From NCBI GenBank assembly GCA_950071875.1, contig CATMNW010000039.1, positions 1 through 12,602 of the forward strand: a DNA stretch of 12,602 nt, written 5' to 3'. This DNA is from an uncultured Erythrobacteraceae bacterium (GTDB lineage: Bacteria > Pseudomonadota > Alphaproteobacteria > Sphingomonadales > Sphingomonadaceae). Below the pieces are notes generated by a model that searched no databases, was not told the DNA's origin, and was given only the letters and a program-made list of their open reading frames with translations. Of this stretch, positions 6,670 through 12,602 are shown piece by piece. The translations under genes and the position numbers were made by a program. Numbering within the stretch: the stretch's first letter is position 1; every line of letters begins with the position of its first letter.

Positions 6670-7330
6670 TCGTTCCCCCGCACCCGACACTCCCGAGCTG
6701 CGCGAGCGCTGGGGTGCTTTCGAGTTTACCGAGAGCTACCGCGCGCGCGCCGACAAGGCGATTGCACGCTATCCCGAGGGGCGCCAGCGTTCGGCTGTGA
6801 TGCCGCTGCTGGACCTTGCCCAGCGCCAGGTCGGTGAGGAAACCGATACGCAGGGCTGGCTGCCGCTGCCGGTGATCGAATATGTTGCCGACTACCTCGA
6901 CATGCCGGTCATCCGCGTACTCGAAGTCGCCAGTTTCTACTTCATGTACAACATGAAGCCCGTTGGTAAGTACCATGTGCAGGTCTGCGGCACGACGCCC
7001 TGCATGCTGCGCGGTTCGGACGGTCTGTTCGAAACCTGCAAGAAGCGCGGCATGAGCAAAGGTCACGTCTCCGAAGACGGGCTGTGGACCCTGACCGAGG
7101 TCGAGTGCATGGGCAATTGCGCCACCGCGCCCATGGTCCAGATCAACGACGACAATTACGAAGACCTTACGCCCGAGCGCCTCGATGCAATTCTAGACGA
7201 ACTGGTTGCGGGGAAGAGCCCCAAGACCGGCACGCAGATCGAAGGTAAGCAAACCAGCGAACCGGAAGGCGGACCGACTACCCTGAAGGAAATGGTCGAC
7301 GCCAATCACGATTACAGGAAGGAATGGTAA
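6662..7330 (+). CDS. nuoE: NADH-quinone oxidoreductase subunit E
   Basis: NuoE is the 24-kDa-type, thioredoxin-fold subunit of the NADH-oxidising module and holds the [2Fe-2S] cluster N1a. The 222-aa protein has the four ligands Cys109 and Cys114 (VCGTTPC) and Cys149 and Cys153 (ECMGNC). An N-terminal helical part (residues ~22-95) ends in SFYFMYNMKP, typical of the family. The last ~40 residues form a polar tail that contains SEPEGGPTTLKEM, a pattern I associate with alphaproteobacterial NuoE, and end in DYRKEW. The start at ATG 6662 overlaps the preceding small ORF by eight bases, with AAAGG just upstream. The stop shares one base with the next start (TAATG). Confidence 0.96.
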   Translation: MADRSPAPDTPELRERWGAFEFTESYRARADKAIARYPEGRQRSAVMPLLDLAQRQVGEETDTQGWLPLPVIEYVADYLDMPVIRVLEVASFYFMYNMKPVGKYHVQVCGTTPCMLRGSDGLFETCKKRGMSKGHVSEDGLWTLTEVECMGNCATAPMVQINDDNYEDLTPERLDAILDELVAGKSPKTGTQIEGKQTSEPEGGPTTLKEMVDANHDYRKEW

Positions 7331-7470
7331 TGAGCATTGCCACCATCCTTATCGCGCTGGTTCTTGGCTTCATCGCCTGGAAGGTGCTCGTAGGCCTCGT
7401 CAAGTTCGGCGCGCTCGCGATCATCGCGATCGCCGCCATTTATTTCCTCTCGCAAGGGAGCGCATTCTGA
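7330..7470 (+). CDS. 46-aa hydrophobic membrane microprotein between nuoE and nuoF
   Basis: ATG 7330 to TGA 7470 encodes 46 residues that are nearly all hydrophobic. Two lysines (18 and 25) divide it into one long transmembrane helix or a short hairpin, followed by a polar end (SQGSAF). The start codon shares one base with the nuoE stop and the stop codon shares one base with the nuoF start. A strong AGGAAGGAA (7316-7324) precedes it, and its own 3' end holds the AGGGAG used by nuoF. This tight fit and good ribosome-binding site argue that it is translated. I recognise no family. It could be a complex I supernumerary or assembly peptide, or mainly a translational coupler for nuoF. Confidence 0.7.
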   Translation: MSIATILIALVLGFIAWKVLVGLVKFGALAIIAIAAIYFLSQGSAF

Positions 7471-8762
7471 TGCTGGCCGACAAGGATCGCATCTTCACCA
7501 ATGTCTATGGTTTCCAGGACTGGGGCCTCAAGGCGGCGCAGCAGCGCGGAGACTGGGACGATACCAAGTCGCTGATCGCGCGCGGCCAGGACAATATCAT
7601 CGAAGAGATCAAGGCTTCGGGCCTGCGCGGCCGTGGTGGCGCTGGCTTCCCGACCGGTCTCAAGTGGTCGTTCATGCCGAAGGAATCGAAGGACGGCCGT
7701 CCCAGTTTCCTCGTCATCAACGCCGACGAATCCGAACCCGGTTCGTGCAAGGACCGCGAGATTATCCGCCACGATCCGCACAAGCTGATCGAAGGCGCGC
7801 TGGTCGCTGGCTATGCCATGCGGGCAAGGGCGGCCTATATCTACATTCGCGGCGAGTATATTCGCGAGGCGGAAACGCTCCAGAAAGCTATCGATCAGGC
7901 ATACGAACACGGCTTGATCGGCAAGAACGCGGCGAAATCCGGTTACGATTTCGATGTGTTCCTGCACCGCGGGGCCGGTGCGTACATCTGCGGCGAAGAA
8001 ACCGCGATGATCGAGAGCCTGGAAGGCAAGAAGGGCCAGCCGCGCCTCAAGCCTCCGTTCCCGGCAGGCGCGGGGCTCTATGGTTGCCCGACGACTGTCA
8101 ACAATGTGGAATCGATCGCCGTCGTGCCGACCATCCTGCGCCGCGGCGCATCGTGGTTCAGTTCGTTCGGACGCGAGAACAACAAGGGCACCAAGCTCTT
8201 CCAGATCAGCGGCCATGTAAACAAGCCCTGCGTGGTCGAGGAATCGCTGAGCATTCCGTTCAGCGAGCTGATCGAGAAGCATTGCGGCGGCATCATCGGG
8301 GGCAAGGACAACCTCCTCGCCGTGATCCCCGGCGGTTCGTCGGTCCCCCTGGTTCCGGCAGAGCAGATCTGGGACGCGCCGATGGATTTCGACGGCCTCA
8401 AGGAACTGGGATCGGGCCTCGGTACGGCAGGCGTCATCGTAATGGACAAGTCGACCGACATCGTCCGCGCCATTAGCCGCCTCAGCTATTTCTACAAGCA
8501 CGAGAGCTGCGGACAGTGCACCCCCTGCCGCGAAGGCACGGGCTGGATGTGGCGCATGATGGAGCGCCTTCGCACCGGCGATGCGGCGATCGAGGAAATC
8601 GACATGCTGCAGCAGGTCACCAAGCAGGTCGAAGGCCACACCATCTGCGCGCTGGGCGATGCGGCCGCATGGCCGATCCAGGGCCTCATCCGCCACTTCC
8701 GCCCCGAGCTCGAACGCCGGATCGAAGAACACAACGCCAAGTTCGCCGAGGCAGCCGAATGA
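7470..8762 (+). CDS. nuoF: NADH-quinone oxidoreductase subunit F
   Basis: NuoF is the 51-kDa-type catalytic subunit. It binds NADH and FMN and passes electrons to the [4Fe-4S] cluster N3. The 430-aa protein has the glycine-rich nucleotide site GLRGRGGAGFPTG (51-63), the FMN-region motifs NADESEPGSCKDRE and GAYICGEETA, and N3 ligands Cys347, Cys350 and Cys353 (SCGQCTPCREG) plus Cys393 (TICALGD). Length and motif order are standard. AGGGAG (7455-7460) lies nine bases before ATG 7470. The stop overlaps the next small ORF by four bases (ATGA). Confidence 0.97.
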   Translation: MLADKDRIFTNVYGFQDWGLKAAQQRGDWDDTKSLIARGQDNIIEEIKASGLRGRGGAGFPTGLKWSFMPKESKDGRPSFLVINADESEPGSCKDREIIRHDPHKLIEGALVAGYAMRARAAYIYIRGEYIREAETLQKAIDQAYEHGLIGKNAAKSGYDFDVFLHRGAGAYICGEETAMIESLEGKKGQPRLKPPFPAGAGLYGCPTTVNNVESIAVVPTILRRGASWFSSFGRENNKGTKLFQISGHVNKPCVVEESLSIPFSELIEKHCGGIIGGKDNLLAVIPGGSSVPLVPAEQIWDAPMDFDGLKELGSGLGTAGVIVMDKSTDIVRAISRLSYFYKHESCGQCTPCREGTGWMWRMMERLRTGDAAIEEIDMLQQVTKQVEGHTICALGDAAAWPIQGLIRHFRPELERRIEEHNAKFAEAAE

Positions 8763-8968
8763 GCGGTGCAGTCATCATCCGATTGGTATCGATTGCCCTG
8801 ATCGCACTGGCTGCGCTGATAGCCGTACTTGGCTATGCCGATTACGCGGCAGGCGACACGGCGAAATTCGATTATGCCATTTCATTCGGCGGTCCCCTTC
8901 TGATCGGGATCGCCCTGCAACTTTTCGCGCGGGCGAACCTGCGCACCGAAGGATCCCACGATGCCTAA
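8759..8968 (+). CDS. 69-aa two-helix membrane protein between nuoF and nuoG
   Basis: The 69-residue product has two hydrophobic segments (about residues 5-26 and 40-58) joined by an acidic loop (YADYAAGDTAKFD), and ends in a short polar tail. ATG 8759 overlaps the nuoF stop by four bases, and the TAA overlaps the nuoG start by eight bases. It is therefore co-transcribed and probably translationally coupled. I do not recognise a family or a catalytic motif. Unlinked small ORFs are known at similar places in other alphaproteobacterial nuo operons such as those of Paracoccus and Rhodobacter, but I cannot show homology to them. A structural or assembly role with complex I is inference. Confidence 0.75.
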   Translation: MSGAVIIRLVSIALIALAALIAVLGYADYAAGDTAKFDYAISFGGPLLIGIALQLFARANLRTEGSHDA

Positions 8969-10949
8969 GGTAACCGTAGACGGACAGGAACTCGAAGTCC
9001 CCGAAGGCGCGACCGTCCTTCAGGCTTGCGAGCTTGCGGGCAAGGAAATCCCGCGCTTCTGCTATCACGAGCGGCTGTCGATTGCCGGCAATTGCCGCAT
9101 GTGCCTGGTCGAAGTGAAGCCCGGGCCTCCCAAGCCGCAGGCAAGCTGTGCGCTGCCGGCCACCGAAGGGCAGGAAATCCGCACCGACAGCGAAATGGTG
9201 AAGACCGCGCGCGAAGGCGTGATGGAATTCCTCCTGATCAACCACCCGCTCGATTGTCCGATCTGCGACCAGGGCGGCGAATGCGACCTGCAGGACCAGT
9301 CGGTCGCCTATGGCCGCGGCGCGACGCGTTATGAGGAAAACAAGCGCGCCGTCACCGAGAAATACATGGGCCCGCTGATCAAAACGGTCATGACCCGCTG
9401 CATCCACTGCACCCGCTGCGTGCGCTTCAGCGAGGAAATCGCGGGCGTGGACGAAATCGGCGCGGTCGGTCGCGGCGAGGACATGCAGATCACGACCTAT
9501 CTGGAACAGGCTGCAGAGCACGAACTGTCGGCCAATGTGATCGACTTGTGCCCGGTCGGCGCGCTCACCTCGCGCCCCTACGCCTTCGAGGCACGTCCGT
9601 GGGAGCTCAAGAAGACGCTCAGCATCGACGTGTCGGACGCCGTCGGCGCAAACATCCGCCTCGACAGTCGCGGCCGCGAAGTCATGCGCGCGCTTCCGCG
9701 CGTCAATGATGCGGTCAACGAGGAATGGCTGTCGGACAAGGGCCGGTACATGGTCGATGGCCTGTCCAAGCGCCGGCTCGACAAGGTGTTCATGCGCACA
9801 AAGGGCGGTCTCAAGCCTGCAAGCTGGGACGAAGCTTTCAAAGCCATCGCAAAGGCAAAGCCGGGCAAGGCCATTGCCGCTATCGCGGGCGACATGGTCG
9901 ACTGCGAAACGATGTTTGCAGCCAAGTCGCTGCTGAGGGCCTGCGGATCGAACCTGATCGAAGGCCGCCAGACCGGCATGGATTACGACACCTCGAACCT
10001 CGCGGCGGTGAACTTCAATTCGACCTTCGAAGGTCTGGAGCAAGCCAAGGCGATCCTGATCGTCGGCAGCCACATCCGTTGGGAAGCTCCGCTGGTCAAC
10101 GTGCGCATCCGCAAGGCGGTAAAGCGCGGTGCAAAGGTCTTCGTCGTCGGCCCGCATTGGGACACGACCTATCCGGCTGAATTCCTCGGCAACGACCTCG
10201 GCGTCCTCAACGACCTGCCGGGCCATGTCGCGGACGCCTTCGAGGGCGCTGATCGCGGCGCGATCATCGTCGGCGGCGGCGCGCTTAAGGGCGCGCATGG
10301 CAAGGCGCTGGCTTTGGCGAGCGAATGGGGCGCAGACTTCAACGTGCTGCATTTCTCGGCTGCGCGCATGGGCGGGTTGATGCTCGGCTTTGCGCAGAAG
10401 GGCGGGATGAAGGACATCGTCGCTTCCAAGCCGAAGGTCGTCATCAGCCTCGGCGCGGACGAGATGGATTTCGAACCCTTCGCCGACGCGCTCAAGGTTT
10501 ACATCGGCCACCACGGCGACAAGGGCGCACATGCGGCGGACATCATCCTGCCGGGCGCAAGCTATGCCGAGAAGGACGGAACCTACGTCAACACCGAGGG
10601 CCGCGTGCAGTTCGCCGAGAAGGCCGTCTTCGCGCCGGGTGATGCGCGCGAAGACTGGACGATCCTGCGCGCGCTCGCCGATGCGCTGAAGGTCGACGTC
10701 GGTTTCGACAGCTTCGCGCAGCTCCAGTCCGCGATGATCGCCGAAGTGCCCGCGCTGGGCGAAGAAGGCCTCGCCGATTATGGCGCGCTTCCCAAGGCCG
10801 ATGCGAAGGCCAAGGCAGAAGGCAGCATGAGCGCTTATCCGATCAAGGACTTCTACCTCACCAATCCCATCGCCCGTGCCAGCGCGGTGATGCAGCAGTG
10901 CTCTGCCGAACTGCTCGGCAGCGGCGAGCTTGCGGAGGCAGCGGAATGA
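8961..10949 (+). CDS. nuoG: NADH-quinone oxidoreductase subunit G
   Basis: NuoG is the 75-kDa-type subunit that wires electrons from NuoF towards NuoI through three Fe-S clusters. The 662-aa protein starts with a ferredoxin-like domain. Its N1b ligands are Cys34, Cys45, Cys48 and Cys63. The N5 ligands are His95, Cys99, Cys102 and Cys108, and the N4 ligands are Cys147, Cys150, Cys153 and Cys197. The rest is a molybdopterin-oxidoreductase-like domain that has lost its cofactor. After Cys197 there is no set of cysteines for the extra cluster N7 seen in E. coli and Thermus, so this is the shorter form also found in mitochondria. Its start overlaps the preceding small ORF by eight bases, and its stop overlaps nuoH by four. 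Confidence 0.97.
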   Translation: MPKVTVDGQELEVPEGATVLQACELAGKEIPRFCYHERLSIAGNCRMCLVEVKPGPPKPQASCALPATEGQEIRTDSEMVKTAREGVMEFLLINHPLDCPICDQGGECDLQDQSVAYGRGATRYEENKRAVTEKYMGPLIKTVMTRCIHCTRCVRFSEEIAGVDEIGAVGRGEDMQITTYLEQAAEHELSANVIDLCPVGALTSRPYAFEARPWELKKTLSIDVSDAVGANIRLDSRGREVMRALPRVNDAVNEEWLSDKGRYMVDGLSKRRLDKVFMRTKGGLKPASWDEAFKAIAKAKPGKAIAAIAGDMVDCETMFAAKSLLRACGSNLIEGRQTGMDYDTSNLAAVNFNSTFEGLEQAKAILIVGSHIRWEAPLVNVRIRKAVKRGAKVFVVGPHWDTTYPAEFLGNDLGVLNDLPGHVADAFEGADRGAIIVGGGALKGAHGKALALASEWGADFNVLHFSAARMGGLMLGFAQKGGMKDIVASKPKVVISLGADEMDFEPFADALKVYIGHHGDKGAHAADIILPGASYAEKDGTYVNTEGRVQFAEKAVFAPGDAREDWTILRALADALKVDVGFDSFAQLQSAMIAEVPALGEEGLADYGALPKADAKAKAEGSMSAYPIKDFYLTNPIARASAVMQQCSAELLGSGELAEAAE

Positions 10950-12007
10950 CCGAATTCTTCCAGTCTCTCGGCATGAATTACGAATTCGCGTGGTTCACCG
11001 CCACCATCGCGGGCATCCTGCTGATCGCGCTGCCTCTGATGCTGGCCGTCGCCATGATCATTTACGTCGACCGCAAGGTCTGGGCGGCGATCAACCTGCG
11101 CCGCGGCCCCAACGTGGTTGGCCCGTTCGGCCTGCTCCAGAGCTTCGCCGATGGCCTCAAGGTGTTCCTGCAGGAAACCATCATCCCGAGCGCGGCCAAC
11201 AAGGGCATCTTCATCCTCGCGCCGATCGTCACCTTTACCGTGGCGCTTATGGCCTGGGCGGTCATCCCGTTCGATGCGGGCGTGGTGCTGGCGAACATCA
11301 ACGTCGGCCTTCTCTATGTCCTCGCGATCAGTTCGCTCGGCGTTTATGGCGTGGTCATGAGCGGGTGGGCGAGTAACTCGAAATACCCGTTCTTCTCGGC
11401 CATGCGTGCTGCTGCACAGATGATCAGCTACGAAGTCTCGATCGGCTTCATTCTTGTCTGCGTGGTTCTGTTTGCCGGAACGTTCAACCTTTCCGGCATC
11501 GTTGCCTCGCAGCAGGAATTCGGCCTCGGCATCATCAATGCCTATGTCGTGCACCCGCTGATCTTTCCGATCTGGGTGATGTTCTTCATCTCCTGCCTTG
11601 CAGAAACGCAGCGCGTGCCCTTCGACCTTACCGAGGCGGAGAGCGAGCTCGTCGCGGGTTACCAGACCGAGTACAGCTCGATGAGCTTCGCGCTGTTCTG
11701 GCTGGGTGAATACGCCAACATCCTGCTGATGTGTTCGCTCAATACGGTCCTGTTCTTCGGTGGCTGGCTGCCGCCGCTCGATATCGACCTTATCCCGTGG
11801 TTCGATATTCCGGGCATCGTGTGGTTCCTGCTGAAGACGTTCTTCTTCTTCTTCATGTTCAGCTGGGTCATGGCGACCGTCCCGCGCTACCGCTACGACC
11901 AGCTGATGCGCTTGGGATGGAAGGTCTTCCTGCCGCTCAGCCTGTTCTTCGTCGTTGTTATTTCCGGATATCTCATGGCCACCGGCCACTATGGAGCCGC
12001 CGCATGA
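10946..12007 (+). CDS. nuoH: NADH-quinone oxidoreductase subunit H
   Basis: NuoH is the membrane subunit that closes the quinone tunnel and links redox chemistry to proton pumping. The 353-aa protein has about eight hydrophobic segments and the family blocks KVWAAINLRRGPNVVGPFGL (44-63), QSFADGLKVFLQE, and the loop AETQRVPFDLTEAESELVAG (219-238) with its cluster of conserved acids. The position usually Glu in the ERK motif at the end of the first helix is Asp42 here (YVDRKVW). Five Phe in a row occur at 299-303. The start was set at ATG 10946, four bases inside the nuoG end; the open frame extending earlier is nuoG in another frame. The stop overlaps nuoI by four bases. Confidence 0.97.
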   Translation: MTEFFQSLGMNYEFAWFTATIAGILLIALPLMLAVAMIIYVDRKVWAAINLRRGPNVVGPFGLLQSFADGLKVFLQETIIPSAANKGIFILAPIVTFTVALMAWAVIPFDAGVVLANINVGLLYVLAISSLGVYGVVMSGWASNSKYPFFSAMRAAAQMISYEVSIGFILVCVVLFAGTFNLSGIVASQQEFGLGIINAYVVHPLIFPIWVMFFISCLAETQRVPFDLTEAESELVAGYQTEYSSMSFALFWLGEYANILLMCSLNTVLFFGGWLPPLDIDLIPWFDIPGIVWFLLKTFFFFFMFSWVMATVPRYRYDQLMRLGWKVFLPLSLFFVVVISGYLMATGHYGAAA

Positions 12008-12489
12008 GCGTCGCGCATCTGATCAAGTCGTTTACCCTGTGGGAGTTCGTGAAGGCACATGCCCTCACGCTGAAGTACTTCTTCAAACCCAAGGTCACGA
12101 TCAACTACCCGTTCGAAAAGAACCCGATCTCGCCCCGTTTCCGCGGCGAGCACGCGCTGCGCCGTTATCCCAACGGGGAAGAGCGCTGTATCGCGTGCAA
12201 GCTGTGCGAGGCCGTGTGCCCCGCGCAGGCGATCACGATCGAGAGCGAACCGCGCGAAGACGGCAGCCGCCGCACGACGCGCTATGACATCGACATGACC
12301 AAGTGCATCTACTGCGGTTTCTGCCAGGAAGCCTGCCCGGTCGATGCCGTGGTCGAAGGGCCGAACTTCGAATACGCGACCGAAACGCGTGAAGAACTGC
12401 TCTACGACAAGGCGAAACTGCTGGCCAACGGGGACAAGTGGGAGCGGGCGATCGCCGCGAACCTTGAAGCCGATGCGCCGTATCGCTAA
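12004..12489 (+). CDS. nuoI: NADH-quinone oxidoreductase subunit I
   Basis: NuoI is the 23-kDa-type ferredoxin subunit that holds clusters N6a and N6b and delivers electrons to N2 on NuoB. The 161-aa product has two CX2CX2CX3C sets: Cys62, 65, 68 and 72, and Cys101, 104, 107 and 111. An amphipathic N-terminal stretch of ~30 residues probably lies along the membrane surface. The segment GEHALRRYPNGEERC is typical of proteobacterial NuoI. ATG 12004 overlaps the nuoH stop. A 27-base gap follows before nuoJ. Confidence 0.97.
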   Translation: MSVAHLIKSFTLWEFVKAHALTLKYFFKPKVTINYPFEKNPISPRFRGEHALRRYPNGEERCIACKLCEAVCPAQAITIESEPREDGSRRTTRYDIDMTKCIYCGFCQEACPVDAVVEGPNFEYATETREELLYDKAKLLANGDKWERAIAANLEADAPYR

Positions 12490-12516
12490 CCGCCGCGCCA
12501 ACGAGAAACGGGGCCA

Positions 12517-12602
12517 ATGATTCAGACTATCGCCTTCTACCTGTTCGCTGCACTGGTCGTGGCCAGCGCCGTCATGGTGATCATGGCGCGCAACCCGGTC
12601 CA
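12517..12602 (+). CDS. nuoJ: NADH-quinone oxidoreductase subunit J (3' end outside window)
   Basis: The first 28 codons are visible, and the window ends inside the gene. They encode a first transmembrane helix (AFYLFAALVVASAVMVIMA) ending in ARNPV, which matches the start of NuoJ, an antiporter-linked membrane subunit of complex I, and fits the operon order after nuoI. ACGGGG just upstream is a weak ribosome-binding site. This is the only nuo gene in the window separated from its predecessor by a gap of more than two bases. Confidence 0.9.
   Translation, partial: MIQTIAFYLFAALVVASAVMVIMARNPV

Noticed and set aside
8775..10532. Long minus-strand open frame (585 aa) opposite nuoG
   Set aside because: It is antisense to a motif-complete NuoG and its length is explained by codon bias; no independent start signals or domains are visible.
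10853..11989. Minus-strand open frame (378 aa) opposite nuoH
   Set aside because: Its His/Asp/Glu/Arg-rich low-complexity product is the usual reverse reading of a hydrophobic membrane-protein gene.
1..12602. CRISPR arrays, tRNA or rRNA genes, insertion sequences
   Set aside because: I saw no regularly spaced direct repeats, no cloverleaf-like or rRNA sequence, and no transposase motif. The coding density leaves little room outside the three short intergenic gaps.

Overview
The window is high-GC bacterial chromosome from an alphaproteobacterium. The proteins, recognised by eye, look most like Sphingomonadales and perhaps Erythrobacteraceae. Supporting signs are the NuoA-J protein sequences, a complex I operon with small extra reading frames between its genes, and a NuoG that lacks the extra N7 cluster ligands. 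The genus is inference, because no database search was possible.

Left part (1-3122). The first ~75 bases look like a broken junction. The minus strand reads like an internal piece of a type I restriction methyltransferase (HsdM). The plus strand from about base 72 reads like the last ~62 residues of a bacterial SH3-domain protein. Both genes lack their 5' ends at nearly the same point, head to head, so this is either a rearrangement scar or an assembly chimera. A ~117-bp imperfect palindrome (275-391) then fills the convergent gap before a minus-strand thiolase (404-1600). A divergent 94-bp spacer separates the thiolase from a plus-strand aldehyde dehydrogenase of the coniferyl-aldehyde type (1695-3122).

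Right part (3123-12602). A 137-bp leader with a possible promoter precedes one dense operon for proton-pumping NADH:quinone oxidoreductase (complex I): nuoA, B, C, D, [124-aa membrane ORF], E, [46-aa membrane ORF], F, [69-aa membrane ORF], G, H, I and the start of nuoJ, which is cut by the window end. Nearly every junction overlaps by 1-10 bases, which suggests translational coupling. NuoE, F and G form the NADH-oxidising arm (FMN plus Fe-S clusters), NuoB, C, D and I form the connecting and quinone-reducing module, and NuoA, H and J are membrane subunits. All cluster ligands expected of the core subunits are present, so the complex looks functional.

The core genes are ordinary. The less explained parts are the three small membrane ORFs, which sit exactly at the D/E, E/F and F/G boundaries; the ~90-residue charged, low-complexity tail on NuoC; the palindromic repeat; and the head-to-head junction at the left edge. 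I found no RNA genes, CRISPR arrays, insertion sequences or obviously new defence or biosynthetic system.
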